Shown: positions 36,832-46,838 of the stretch, in pieces
Layout of the letters: every line of letters starts with the position of its first letter
Position numbering within the stretch: position 1 is the first letter of the stretch
NCBI RefSeq assembly: GCF_000691805.2
Contig: NZ_DF820488.1
Span: 86,542-150,541 of the forward strand
Direction: 5' to 3'
Source: Weissella oryzae SG25
GTDB taxonomy: Bacteria; Bacillota; Bacilli; Lactobacillales; Lactobacillaceae
DNA length: 64,000 nucleotides
Program-made: the position numbers and the translations under genes
The notes under the pieces: generated by a model
What the model was told of the DNA's origin: nothing
The model's input: the letters and a program-made list of their open reading frames with translations, nothing else
Databases searched by the model: none

Positions 36832-36872
36832 ACAAAAAAATCCAGCTGTGACAAGTCATCAACTGGATTTTA
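36832..36872 (-). terminator. terminator after the giant adhesin gene
   Basis: AAAATCCAG / CTGGATTTT arms with inner TGAC/GTCA pairing and TTTTTTTT on the minus strand. It lies just after the stop of the out-of-frame anchor, not after the adhesin stop, which supports the anchor being part of the original gene. Confidence 0.82.
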
Positions 36873-36883
36873 ATTCTCAAAAC

Positions 36884-37084
36884 TTACTTCTTTCGATAGC
36901 GCGTAAATAAGACAAAGCCTAACGTAACGGCGAACAAATCCAATCCAGCCGCAGCCAAAGGATTGTTGTCATTTTCTACGATATTTGTTTCTGGCAAAGC
37001 GACCATTGGGTCATGATTTACCACTTTAGCCGTAGCTAATCTAATGGTTGCACCACTCCTTGCGCGTTTGTTACAGCAGCCGGA
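36884..37084 (-). pseudogene. frameshifted LPETN cell-wall anchor of the giant adhesin
   Basis: In the frame reached by a -1 shift from the adhesin frame, an open stretch reads LATAKVVNHDPMVALPETN, then IVENDNNPLAAAGLDLFAVT, LGFVLFTRYRKK and stop: a complete sortase signal with LPETN, membrane helix and positive tail. The adhesin frame stops at 37036. The anchor frame is closed upstream by TAG at 37085-37087, so the lesion must lie within about 50 bases (37036-37084). Either one base was lost or two gained, or it is a sequencing error. Confidence 0.8.
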
Positions 37085-40000
37085 CTAGGTGCTGTTGCCG
37101 CTTTAGCCGGCGTAGCAACTGGTGTACTAGTACTACTTTCATCAGTTTTAGCACTAGCTGAACTTGTAGTTTCAGGAGCACTCACTGGTGGTGGCGTGAC
37201 TGGTAATGCTGTTACCACGATGTGGTCAAACACCGTTGTAATCACAGTGCCATCAGCTGCTAGATAACTCACTGGTACATCATAAGTTCCTAAGGTTGTC
37301 AAACCACTGACATTGACATTGCCTTCTGTATCCGCTGTAACAGTCACATTAGTCAGGTCAACCACATTACCAAGTTGGTCAAGTGCTGTAATCGTGCCAA
37401 TCGTCGTATCAGTAACTGACTGATCATCAGTTGGCGTTACTGTATTGGTCAAACTTGCACTTGCTGCACTTGGATTGGCCTGATCAATCTTTACCTGCGT
37501 GCTTGCTCCACCACTTACATTAATTGTATCTGGCACAATAAAGACATTCCCGGCATTATCGGTGTAAGCCACATCAATCACGTAAGTTCCCGGCGTTGTT
37601 AACGTTGGCACATGCACATTACCAACTGTATCTACGGTTATATCGCCCGCTTGCAGTGTTGACCCGGCTGGCGTAGTTATATCTGTAACCTTAGCAATTA
37701 CAACATTGTTACCTGTAATTGGTGTGAGTTGATTTTGCAAAGTCGTTAACGTTTCATCAGTTGTTGTTGCAACTGTCTGTCCGGCACTAATGTTGAAAAC
37801 ATCAATCACTGTATAGGTTTCTCCCATACTATCGGTATAAGTCACTGGAACGCTATAAATCCCCACTGCTAATTGGGTCGTATCCAAGGTTACCGGTAAC
37901 GTGTACTGATTTGGATTAGTACCATCAAGCGCAGTTGTCACCAAACTACTTGGATAAGTGTTCCCATTGGCATCCGTAACCATTCCCACCGAAGCACCAG
38001 TAATGGCAACGCCTGGAATCAAGGTTGGAATATTCTCCAACTCAGTGGGCTTGCTAGTTGTTCCAGTCGTAGTCGTTCCCTCATTCACGAGGTACTGGTC
38101 AACCACCGTAACCGCATTACCACTTGAATCAGTGTAGGTTACATTTACCAAATAGATTCCTGGTGTCGTTTGTTCGTTAAGCACCACTTTACCAGCTGCA
38201 TCAGCAGTCGCATCACTTGGTGAAAGAAGCCCATTGGGACCTGAAATGCTATTAATTGTCACATCACTCGGAATAATACCGATTGGCATCAAATTATTTT
38301 GAATTGTCGTGGTTTCCGTTGTGACCGTTGTCATTGTTGCACTACCAAGCGTACCAATCCCAGCCGCCACATTAATTACATCGGTCACCGGAATCACATT
38401 GCCATTGGTATCTGTGTAAACCAAATCAATCGTGTAAGTTCCTGGTACCGTTTGAGCGGGCACCATGACCTGAGTTGGATTAGTTAGGTTAAAAGTAATA
38501 TCACCAGCTTGGAGCGTTGAACCAATTGGTCCTTGTATGTCCGTCACGGTTGGTTGATTTAGCCCTGCACCAACTGCCGCGTAGACCGGATTGTTTGTCA
38601 CAATCGGTACATTGACAATCGTCGTCGTGGTTGTCCCATCACTGACAGAAATAATATCAGTTACCGGAATCACATTACCATTACTATCAGTATAATTCAC
38701 ATTAATTGTGTAATCACCTGGCGTTGTCTGCGGTGCTAAGGTGACATTACCATTATTGTCAACGCTGATTGCGCTAGCTGGAATTGGATTACCTGCCAGA
38801 TTAGTCCCAGTCACACTCGTACTAGTAAGGACGACTCCCGGCGTAATCGGATTATTAACCGAGGTCGCCGTTCCGGCAGTGGTCGTTATTGTAGCAGTAG
38901 TTCCGGTTACCTCATCATTGACAACCGTTACCGTATCTACAACTTTAGTTGTATTACCTGCATTATCAAGATAAGTAATTGGAATTGTGTAAGTCCCTGG
39001 TGTATTCAGACCAGTGACGGTGACTGTTCCATCCGGATTTGCCGTTACTTGAGCCGTACCTGGTACTGGGCTACCATCACCACTAGTGATTGTACCCACA
39101 GTTACCGTGCTAATCGTATTACCCGGAATTACTGAGAGCGTATTCGTTAATTGAGCAGTATCATCAGCCCCAATTACGGTGCTCGTACCAGTTGAAACAG
39201 CAATTACATCCGTTGCATTCGCAGTATTACCACCGGCATCGGTATAACTGACATCAATTGTATAAATGCCTGCATTTGGTTGCCCCGTCAAGGTAACAGC
39301 ACCAGTTTTATTTACGCTAACATCACTTAATGGTACAGCATCCCCATCTTGATTTGTTGCGCTAGTTACGGTAACCGCAACGGCTGGAGTACCAGCATTA
39401 ATCGTGTTATTAACCGTCACTTCTGTATCTGTGTTGGTCACAACGCCAGCCGAACTAGCGACCGTGATTGGTGGTGTAACCGTAATTACATCTTGAACCT
39501 GGAAGCTGTTACCAACACTATCGGTATAAGTTACTGGAATTGTATAGACACCCGGCGTTGGGTTGCCAACAAAATTGACCGTACCATCAGTGCCCACCGT
39601 AACTTGTGCGCCCTTAGCAGTCGGATTGTTACTTGTCGCAGCAACCGATACATCAGGTGCATAAAGAATCGTGCCAACCGTTGCCGTTGCAATGGTTGCA
39701 GTATTCATCGTAACTGAACCATCAGGATTAGTTGTAGTACTTACCGTTGGGGTTAACGTATTGACAAGCACCGTGCTTGTATTACTTGGCACAGTCACCT
39801 GCGCTCCATTACTGACGGAAACCGCATTATAAATGGTAGTTTGATTCCCCGTCGTATCAGTATAGGTAACGGGTATCAAATATACACCTGGTGTTGCTTG
39901 GCCAGCCAAGGTGATTGACCCATCGGCATTGATTGTAGTCGCGCTAGCTGGCAATGTTCCACCATTTGAACTAGTCACCGTCCCAATTGTTGCTGTTGAA

Positions 40001-43000
40001 ACATCTTCAATTGGCACGATACTTTGAATCGTCGCTGGTGTGTTTGTCGTCTGCACAACTGATTGACCATTCAGTACATACACCGTATCAACTGTATTAG
40101 CAGCCACGGTAATTGGCAACACAGTTAAATAAGTTTGGGTCGTTCCCGAACTGATATTAATCGTATAAGCCCCCGGCGTTGTTTGTCCGGATAAAGTTAC
40201 CGCCCCATTACTATTTACCGTCGCCGCGCTGGTTGGAATTGAACTGCCATCAGGACCAATAATTGACGTAATCGTTGGCGTAACGGTCGAAGTTAGCCCG
40301 CCAGCCTGCAAATCAGTACTTGGCATTGCTGAAAGTTCATTATTCATTGACACACTATTACCAACATTAGTGATTGCTGTGTTCCCTCGTTGCACAATAA
40401 AATAATCAGTCACTGTAACCGGATACTGAATCCCCAAAGCATTGGTAACAGTATAAGTCAAGTTAACAACATAGGCGCCCGGAATTGATTGCCCAAGTAA
40501 GGTTGCTGATTGGTCAGCTAAACTTATCGTTACATTATTTATTGGTAGTGAAACTGGCGTACTACCATAAGTTCCCGTAATGCCCGTGCCACTGCCATTA
40601 TCGCTGTACTGCTGTACCGAGTTAACGACAATACTATTAACCGTAGTGCCAATTACATCGTAGGTATATTCAGCCGTTGCCGCTGCATTGACCTGCGTAG
40701 TGATTACATAGGTATCCGGGGCAACATTGACCGTATCTTGAACAGTGACGCTAGCTCCCGTACTGTCGGTATAAGTTACCGGGAAGGTATAAACCCCGGC
40801 CGTTGACTGCCCCGGAAAGACTACCTGACCATTCGGATTGGTCGTTACCGTATTGGGATTAATACCACTGGCTACGACAATTCCGTTTGTACCATTGGCC
40901 CCAGTACCAGCATTAAAGGCAATGTTACCCACGCTGACATTTGTAATCGTTGCGCCAGTTGTTGGTGTAACCGTGTTGGTTAGGTTAGCACTACTATTTG
41001 CCCCAGCGATCACAGAAGTACCAGTTGCCGCAATTGGTACGGTAACGTTCAAATTCGTGGTACTTTGTGCTGACCCGTTACCACTTGTGTAATTATATTG
41101 AATCGTATAATTACCACTCATTGTTGGCGTAAAGGAAGTTGCCCCGGCTGGAATTGTGACAGTCGTTCCGTTAGGTGCCGTAATTGTAACGGACACTGGT
41201 GAACTAGCTGAATTGTAGTTTACCGTGGTGCCATTATCATTTCCGGTAACCATACCGCCCTGTGTTAAATCAAAGGGCGTATTAATTGAACCATTGGCAC
41301 TGGCTGGTGCATCCAAATTTGGTGCGCTTGCCGTTATAATCACCGGAATCGTTACAATCGTTGCACTATTAGTCGCAGGTGTACTTGGCGCAGTATAAAC
41401 TGCCGCTGCAACCGGCGTGATAACCGTTTCCTCGGTTTCGGTCGTACTAAATGGGGATGTCTCTAACATGAACATCAAATGATTTTGTTGCATGGAAGTC
41501 GGAATCGTTTGAGTGTTCGTCACGTCACCAAAATAGAACGTTGGTGCAGTGGTATTAAAGCCCGTAAATGACGTTCCGTACAGATAAGCATAATTATTAT
41601 AGTTATTATCATTAGCTGCCGTGGTCCACTTAGTCGACTCAAAAATTGTATTAACACCAGTAGGCAGACCTAAATTAGTCCCGGTAACCGCCACTGGGCT
41701 GACATTAGTTGGATATGTCTTATTTGACGAAACAATCGCATCTTTAGCCGTATTAGTTGTCGTGTATTCATAACCACCATTTGATGAATACTGATTCAAA
41801 TCGCTCAATGAACCAACTAACATCGCTAGTTTATTAATATCAGCCAAACTAAGCGCTGTTCCATCAGCATAAGTATATGTCACCGTAAAATGACCATTGA
41901 ACCCATTCGCAGTAATAAAGGTCGTAATATTATCTGATATTACCATGCTAGCGTTTGAGCTACCTTGAATTTTATCAACCGTAAAACTAATTTGCGCATT
42001 AATGGTCTTACCATCTAACGTCCCAATATTAGCATAGTTCTTTTGTACAACTGTTCCGGCCTTAATCCCCGTTGCCACATAGGCTGCAGGTGTTGCTAGT
42101 GAATTGGCTGACCCCCAATTTGCTGGATAAGCACTCCCATTTGAAGTAACCGTAACCTGCGTCCCTGAGGCAACTGAATTAGCATAGCTAGCCGTCATAA
42201 TTGCTCCCGAACCAGCAGTGATTACTGCGGCTGTCGAATCAATTTCGGTTGGGTTAGATACAAAGCCAGATGTTGCCGTCCCGGTCCCAATCATGGCTGG
42301 TGAATTAAGCAGGGTAAATCCAGCAACTGAACTTGGGGCTAGTGATTGAACCGTTGCCGCAATCGAACTCGCTTGGCTCGTTGCCACTGAATTTGCTGAG
42401 GCGACTGCCGAACTATAAATTGACGCATTAGCAGTTGCGGCGCTGGCAATTTGATCAGCCGTTGCTCCTAAACTAAGGGTCACATAACTTGGCGTTACCG
42501 CCGCTGAAACTACAGTAATCGTTGCTGAATTGATGCTACCAAGCGAGGCAGCTAGTGAACTCATGGCATTACTTTGGGCGGCACTTGCTTGGCTAGCGGC
42601 CGACAAAGCAGCACTATTAGCACTGTCAATCGCTGAACTAACCGCTGCATAATTTGACTGTGCAGCATAAGCTGAACTGGCCAAAGATGACAACATTGCT
42701 GTTTCACTAGCAAGCATTGCTGCAATTGAACTAGCAACTGAGGCAGCATAAGCACTACCTTGGGCCAAAGATATTGTAACAGCACTACCAACTGATGAAC
42801 TAACCGTAATGCCAGCAGCTGAAGCTTGTGAAGCGGCTGAGCTTAGAGTACTTGTGGCTGGAGCAGTTACTGCACTAACTGATGAAGATAAGGCTGTTGC
42901 AGCCGGACTATTTGCCGCTGCACTTGCGCTATCGGTTGAATTACTCGCCGTTACGGTTGCTGCATAAGCACCGATTTGACTTGGCGGTAAAATTTGACTA

Positions 43001-43119
43001 GCTATCCCGCCACCAAGGGCCGCGGTAAAGACGCTTGCACTATATAGCCAAGCTTTTTCTGATTTCCATGCTCTAAAGTGTGTTACTTTTTCTTGAGCAC
43101 TTTTTTCTTGTTTAAACAA
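37036..43119 (-). CDS. giant repeat adhesin (2027 residues), anchor lost by frameshift
   Basis: The N-terminus has a KxYKxGKxW-like signal (RAWKSEKAWLYSASVF). Residues about 52-310 are an Ala/Ser-rich, probably helical or stalk region. Residues about 310-600 form a globular, likely ligand-binding part (aromatic and Asn-rich). From about residue 690 to 1950 there are about 13 Ig-like units of 85-100 residues, each ending like GxYTIPVTYTDSxGNxxxVxDVIxV. A Ser/Thr/Pro-rich tail ends at QPLD without an anchor. The start is TTG with AAAGGA upstream. Without the anchor the product would be secreted unless the frame is restored. Confidence 0.88.
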   Translation of the reverse strand: MFKQEKSAQEKVTHFRAWKSEKAWLYSASVFTAALGGGIASQILPPSQIGAYAATVTASNSTDSASAAANSPAATALSSSVSAVTAPATSTLSSAASQASAAGITVSSSVGSAVTISLAQGSAYAASVASSIAAMLASETAMLSSLASSAYAAQSNYAAVSSAIDSANSAALSAASQASAAQSNAMSSLAASLGSINSATITVVSAAVTPSYVTLSLGATADQIASAATANASIYSSAVASANSVATSQASSIAATVQSLAPSSVAGFTLLNSPAMIGTGTATSGFVSNPTEIDSTAAVITAGSGAIMTASYANSVASGTQVTVTSNGSAYPANWGSANSLATPAAYVATGIKAGTVVQKNYANIGTLDGKTINAQISFTVDKIQGSSNASMVISDNITTFITANGFNGHFTVTYTYADGTALSLADINKLAMLVGSLSDLNQYSSNGGYEYTTTNTAKDAIVSSNKTYPTNVSPVAVTGTNLGLPTGVNTIFESTKWTTAANDNNYNNYAYLYGTSFTGFNTTAPTFYFGDVTNTQTIPTSMQQNHLMFMLETSPFSTTETEETVITPVAAAVYTAPSTPATNSATIVTIPVIITASAPNLDAPASANGSINTPFDLTQGGMVTGNDNGTTVNYNSASSPVSVTITAPNGTTVTIPAGATSFTPTMSGNYTIQYNYTSGNGSAQSTTNLNVTVPIAATGTSVIAGANSSANLTNTVTPTTGATITNVSVGNIAFNAGTGANGTNGIVVASGINPNTVTTNPNGQVVFPGQSTAGVYTFPVTYTDSTGASVTVQDTVNVAPDTYVITTQVNAAATAEYTYDVIGTTVNSIVVNSVQQYSDNGSGTGITGTYGSTPVSLPINNVTISLADQSATLLGQSIPGAYVVNLTYTVTNALGIQYPVTVTDYFIVQRGNTAITNVGNSVSMNNELSAMPSTDLQAGGLTSTVTPTITSIIGPDGSSIPTSAATVNSNGAVTLSGQTTPGAYTINISSGTTQTYLTVLPITVAANTVDTVYVLNGQSVVQTTNTPATIQSIVPIEDVSTATIGTVTSSNGGTLPASATTINADGSITLAGQATPGVYLIPVTYTDTTGNQTTIYNAVSVSNGAQVTVPSNTSTVLVNTLTPTVSTTTNPDGSVTMNTATIATATVGTILYAPDVSVAATSNNPTAKGAQVTVGTDGTVNFVGNPTPGVYTIPVTYTDSVGNSFQVQDVITVTPPITVASSAGVVTNTDTEVTVNNTINAGTPAVAVTVTSATNQDGDAVPLSDVSVNKTGAVTLTGQPNAGIYTIDVSYTDAGGNTANATDVIAVSTGTSTVIGADDTAQLTNTLSVIPGNTISTVTVGTITSGDGSPVPGTAQVTANPDGTVTVTGLNTPGTYTIPITYLDNAGNTTKVVDTVTVVNDEVTGTTATITTTAGTATSVNNPITPGVVLTSTSVTGTNLAGNPIPASAISVDNNGNVTLAPQTTPGDYTINVNYTDSNGNVIPVTDIISVSDGTTTTTIVNVPIVTNNPVYAAVGAGLNQPTVTDIQGPIGSTLQAGDITFNLTNPTQVMVPAQTVPGTYTIDLVYTDTNGNVIPVTDVINVAAGIGTLGSATMTTVTTETTTIQNNLMPIGIIPSDVTINSISGPNGLLSPSDATADAAGKVVLNEQTTPGIYLVNVTYTDSSGNAVTVVDQYLVNEGTTTTGTTSKPTELENIPTLIPGVAITGASVGMVTDANGNTYPSSLVTTALDGTNPNQYTLPVTLDTTQLAVGIYSVPVTYTDSMGETYTVIDVFNISAGQTVATTTDETLTTLQNQLTPITGNNVVIAKVTDITTPAGSTLQAGDITVDTVGNVHVPTLTTPGTYVIDVAYTDNAGNVFIVPDTINVSGGASTQVKIDQANPSAASASLTNTVTPTDDQSVTDTTIGTITALDQLGNVVDLTNVTVTADTEGNVNVSGLTTLGTYDVPVSYLAADGTVITTVFDHIVVTALPVTPPPVSAPETTSSASAKTDESSTSTPVATPAKAATAPSPAAVTNAQGVVQPLD
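37200..40990 (-). repeat. Ig-like tandem repeats of the giant adhesin
   Basis: About 13 degenerate units, each about 255-300 bases. The conserved end (YTD-S/N-x-G-N, then V-x-D-x-I-x-V) recurs at near-regular spacing. Units differ clearly at the DNA level, so the array is old rather than recently expanded. Confidence 0.8.
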
Positions 43120-43508
43120 CTAAATCACATCCTTTTCTCGCTGTGATATCATTTGCCGAGCAATTAAAATACTTAAGCATTAATATAAATAAAAGTAGCA
43201 TATTATTTTTGTCACATTTCATCCGGTCTAATTAAGCTAAATTAAATTTTCCGCCTAAGTTACCTTAACCCAACCTTTTATGATATTAATATTATATCAT
43301 TACTCATCTAATAATTAGTACTGAATTAAAGAATTAATTTTTTTGTGATAAACCATAAATTTTTAATCGTCTAACCCTTTATGAACCTTTTATTCAAAGC
43401 ACAATTAAACAACATCAAATTATTTTAATATATACTTCATCCAAACCGCTAATCAGCATACACCTCATTTGAAAAATATACTATTTTAATGCTCAATCCC
43501 AGAAAAAA
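43120..43508. other. gene-free stretch
   Basis: About 390 AT-rich bases between the WxL gene terminator and the adhesin start; it must hold the adhesin promoter. No clear operator seen. Confidence 0.4.
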
Positions 43509-43545
43509 AGCAACTCATTATCAGATGATCTGCTAATGAGTTACT
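43509..43545 (-). terminator. terminator of the WxL protein gene
   Basis: AGTAACTCATTA / TAATGAGTTGCT arms with inner CAGAT/CTGA pairing and a T-run on the minus strand, 20 bases after the stop. Confidence 0.82.
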
Positions 43546-43566
43546 CCTAACTTAATTATCGTTGAT

Positions 43567-45372
43567 TTAATCAATACTTTCTTTACTATTTGGTGTAAGT
43601 GCTACATTCCACTGTAAGGTTGTCTGATATGCGCCTGGTGTTTTATTAGTTGCGCCGTCAACCGTTAAACTAACCGCACTGCTCCCACTGGTTTGATCAG
43701 TTCCAAATTGGACATACCAGCTGCCATTACCATGGCCACTCTGACTAGTTGCCACAACTTGGCTTACACCACTGCTCAATGTAAAACTATCACTTACCGT
43801 TGGTGCCTGACTCTCAGTACCACCGACTGAATATGCATTTGTTTTCGTAAACTTTAGATTACTTTGTTTGAGACTAGCTTGCGCTGCATTTTGAAAATCA
43901 GCTAATTGTTTAACATTAAGCGTCCAGCCACGATTCTGCCAAGTATTAGCTGTTATTTGCACATAATTAGGCACCGCTGTATCGCCCCGTTTTGCTAATT
44001 CAGCATAATACTGTTTCGTTTGACCAGAAATCTTTTGGTTTGCAAAACTTAATGGTGCTACATAATCAATACTTAACGTCCCTGGATTAACTGGGTCAGC
44101 TGGTGTAGTGAAATCGGTCGCCTTACTTACATTACCCGCACCATCTTGTGCCGTGGCTTTTAACGCAACTTTCTCACCAATTGAACCTGGTAAATTAAGC
44201 GTATATGTGCCTGAACTTGTGGCCGTTGTCCGACCTATGATTGTCCCACTAGCGTTGGTAATTACAATCAACGCATTTGCCTCAGTCGTCCCCGTAACGA
44301 TATAGCCACTAGCTGAATTACCGGTTATTTGCACAATCGGTGCATCTGGTGGCGTAACATCTTGGTCTAGTCCTTTCAAATAGACATAACTCTCACTAGT
44401 TGCGCTATTTAAAAGTCCAATATCCAAAGTATTAGTCCGTACCACGCTCCCCACAAAGCGCCCATCTAAATCATGTGCTAAGTTACTGGGACTTTTTATG
44501 TTAGTCGGAATTGTAACCTCAGTGTGCCCAAGAACCGCCAAATTAATCAAGTCACTCGTTAGCGGACTGGTACCCGCAACCAATGGCGATAAGACAAGAT
44601 CGATTGCTGCAACGGCCGCTGCTTTTAGTGGAGCTAATGTAGTATTAATCAGCGTCGCTAACGTTGAACCCAAAACATTATTCGCACTAGCATGCAGGTT
44701 ATTAACAGCTGTTTTTAACGACTGTAAATCAGTCGTTAAATCAGCCGTTAATATTTTACCGAGTTCATCATCAAGTGGAACTGTAATCAGCTGACCATCT
44801 GTACTAAGCTGGCCAGTCTTGCTAAAAGTCTTTTCATCTAAAACTTGAGCCGTTTGAAATTTTTTAAGTGCTGCTACTAATTCAGCATCGCTCAATGTAA
44901 CATTTGTTAGAGCACCTAAAGATCCATTAATGATTTCATCAACCTTGGTCAACAAAGTCGTCACAGTTGTTATTACGTCCTTTAAACCACTGACTGCGCG
45001 ATAATCAATATTCAGCTTAGTTTTGACCGTTGCCGAACCATTTAGACTAACTGCACTACTCAATTGTGCTGGAATCGTCAAAGTCGCATTACGTGGTCCA
45101 GTTAGCACTGAAGCATTTACCAATTGATCACCTGTAATCTTAAAATTTACAGCTTTTTGGCTCCCTAAAGGTTGACGATTCGTTGTACTAGTCCCACTAT
45201 CATTGCTACTTTGAATATTTCCCAAAACTTCAATCCCCATTAAAGCTGCTTGTCCACTACTACTAATTACTATCCCACCTAATAAAAAGCACAGACTAAA
45301 CATTACAAACCATTTAAACGGTTTGTGTTTCCGCAGATTAGGTATCACTTGCTTACTTGTTTCTTCCTCCAT
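43567..45372 (-). CDS. WxL-domain surface protein with Ig-like domain
   Basis: 601 residues. A membrane-spanning signal lies at about residues 18-43. Residues 45-345 are a Leu/Thr-rich domain of unknown fold. A bacterial Ig-like (Big_6) domain follows around 345-425 (GYIVTGTTEANALIVITNAS). Residues about 430-601 are a WxL domain: SIDYVAPLSFANQKI, then RGWTLNVKQL and TLQWNVALTP, the two W-x-L-type strands. WxL proteins bind peptidoglycan non-covalently. The usual DUF916/DUF3324 partner is not in the window. It is transcribed toward the giant adhesin, with its own terminator between. Confidence 0.85.
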   Translation of the reverse strand: MEEETSKQVIPNLRKHKPFKWFVMFSLCFLLGGIVISSSGQAALMGIEVLGNIQSSNDSGTSTTNRQPLGSQKAVNFKITGDQLVNASVLTGPRNATLTIPAQLSSAVSLNGSATVKTKLNIDYRAVSGLKDVITTVTTLLTKVDEIINGSLGALTNVTLSDAELVAALKKFQTAQVLDEKTFSKTGQLSTDGQLITVPLDDELGKILTADLTTDLQSLKTAVNNLHASANNVLGSTLATLINTTLAPLKAAAVAAIDLVLSPLVAGTSPLTSDLINLAVLGHTEVTIPTNIKSPSNLAHDLDGRFVGSVVRTNTLDIGLLNSATSESYVYLKGLDQDVTPPDAPIVQITGNSASGYIVTGTTEANALIVITNASGTIIGRTTATSSGTYTLNLPGSIGEKVALKATAQDGAGNVSKATDFTTPADPVNPGTLSIDYVAPLSFANQKISGQTKQYYAELAKRGDTAVPNYVQITANTWQNRGWTLNVKQLADFQNAAQASLKQSNLKFTKTNAYSVGGTESQAPTVSDSFTLSSGVSQVVATSQSGHGNGSWYVQFGTDQTSGSSAVSLTVDGATNKTPGAYQTTLQWNVALTPNSKESID

Positions 45373-45635
45373 AAGCTTAACCCCACATTATTCCCCTAGT
45401 GTATCGGCTATTTAAATTAAGGATAACTGATTCATTAATCTTTATTGTGATTTTATCCGGAATTTTTTGTAAAGGTCACTGTACTTTTTTAAATCATCAT
45501 ATGCCTCATGCTCCGAGTAAACACCAAAAAAGCCTTACTCAAACTGGCTAGGAAACTCCGTCAGCCTAATAAATCACTTTGCAAAGTACTGCTTCGCCAG
45601 ACAATAAGCTTCACGTCAAAAAAGGCATCCAACAA

Positions 45636-45656
45636 AAGTTGAATACCCTAGGTAAA
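45636..45656 (-). terminator. hairpin resembling the one at 25836
   Basis: GGTATTCAAC / GTTGGATGCC arms with loop TTTT and a T-run on the minus strand. Same layout as the hairpin after the other tRNA-like element. A second hairpin (GCTACC / GGTAGC) lies between it and the tRNA-like element. Confidence 0.55.
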
Positions 45657-45698
45657 AAATTATGCTACCAACCAGATTAGTATATAAACGGTAGCAAA

Positions 45699-45768
45699 GT
45701 CTCTACTCGGATTTGCACCGAGATTTCTGGAAATAATCCTGTGTTCTGCCTTTTTAAACTATAAAGAC
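45699..45768 (-). pseudogene. tRNA-like element resembling tRNA-Trp
   Basis: On the minus strand: acceptor GTCTTTA pairs fully with TAGAGAC (one G-U); D-stem GTTT / GAAC; T-arm CTCGG-TGCAAAT-CCGAG is perfect. The start TATAGTTTAA and a CCA at the anticodon position recall tRNA-Trp. The region from D-stem to T-stem is two or three bases short and the anticodon stem does not form properly, so it is probably not a working tRNA. Confidence 0.5.
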
Positions 45769-45822
45769 TTGAATGTTACAAACAAACATAATCATTGTCT
45801 TGCTAATAAGATTCTTTATGTA

Positions 45823-45853
45823 ATTACGTCATTACGTCATTACGTCATTACGT
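45823..45853. repeat. short tandem repeat ATTACGTC
   Basis: Three full copies of the 8-base unit and a partial fourth, each carrying the palindromic core ACGT. It lies in a gene-free region upstream of the WxL gene. Confidence 0.85.
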
Positions 45854-46107
45854 ATTTACGATAGGGCGCCCACCATAAATCAAACTAAAAGCATGCAAAC
45901 ACCTTCGAAAATTTTACTGAACAAAATATAACAATATGTTTAAATCATTTCACTAAGTCATAGTATCAAAGCAAATTATAAAATACAATAGCCAGTTATT
46001 TTATTGTGTTTTAAATAGTTACTACTTATGGTTCAACTAAGAACCTGCTTTGTCCTAGCTAGCCTAATTATGATTATTTAATAAGTGTCTCCAAGCGATT
46101 TAAAAAC
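45854..46107. other. gene-free stretch
   Basis: About 250 AT-rich bases between the tandem repeat and the terminator of the 84-residue protein gene. Nothing recognised. Confidence 0.4.
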
Positions 46108-46140
46108 AACAGGCAGCTAACTCATGTCAACTGCCTGTTA
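46108..46140 (-). terminator. terminator of the 84-residue protein gene
   Basis: AACAGGCAG / CTGCCTGTT arms with a 14-base interior and GTTTTTAAA on the minus strand, directly after the stop. Confidence 0.8.
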
Positions 46141-46141
46141 T

Positions 46142-46396
46142 TTAATCTTCTTGTGCATAATCCGTTACGAATAAATGATTTAAAAAGTCTTGTGCATCTA
46201 ACGGATTCGTCGTTTTATTTTCAATTTCTCTTGCTACTGCTGCTTCAATCTGTTTACGTGCCTCTGCTGATTCTCCATCCCCAACAATGACGTGGACACG
46301 ATGAATTTCATCATTCCAGTTCACTTCAGTTGGCCCCCATGAATCCAAATTAAGCGCATGCACCCAATCCATAATACTATCTCTTGAATAAGCCAT
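46142..46396 (-). CDS. hypothetical protein, 84 residues
   Basis: Small acidic soluble protein (MAYSRDSIMDWVHALNLDSW ... NHLFVTDYAQED), with no family recognised. The SD AGAGGTGG and a strong terminator support it. Two ATGs (46402 and 46396) are possible; the second has better spacing. Single-gene unit. Confidence 0.65.
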   Translation of the reverse strand: MAYSRDSIMDWVHALNLDSWGPTEVNWNDEIHRVHVIVGDGESAEARKQIEAAVAREIENKTTNPLDAQDFLNHLFVTDYAQED

Positions 46397-46838
46397 GATC
46401 ATACCACCTCTACATAATATTGACTATCTCCCCAAAAGCTCAAGTATACTCGAGTTAAAGCAAGATTTCTTGACTAATTTATCGCAGTAAACTATACCCA
46501 TAAATAATACAGCTTGACAACATCATACAATTAGTAAGTAATATAATTTTAACAAATTACTTTCAAAATAAAAAGGTAACAATCATTAGATTATTACCTC
46601 TACTGTTCCCAGTTCTTAATGAACCTATGCTACTGTACAATCCCCAGCTAACTTAGTGAAACATCAATTAAAGTTAATCGGTAAGTAAATTAATCAGAGC
46701 TTTGATAAACCCTTGTCATCAATAGCTTGTTAGCTAGTTAATTCTATTTTTACAAAGTACTTAGTCATCAAAAGCAATACCAATTGAACGACTAATTACT
46801 TTGTTCATTTTAACGAACACAAGCCATTTAATATATGG
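46397..46838. other. gene-free stretch
   Basis: About 440 AT-rich bases leading to the short transcription unit at 46839. No supported gene. Confidence 0.4.

Noticed and set aside
37036..37090. Programmed -1 frameshift linking adhesin and anchor
   Set aside because: No X-XXY-YYZ slippery heptamer or following pseudoknot is visible in the 50-base window, so mutation or sequencing error is more likely.
45699..45768. Functional tRNA-Trp gene
   Set aside because: The anticodon stem does not pair and the region is two to three bases short, so it was listed as a tRNA-like pseudogene.
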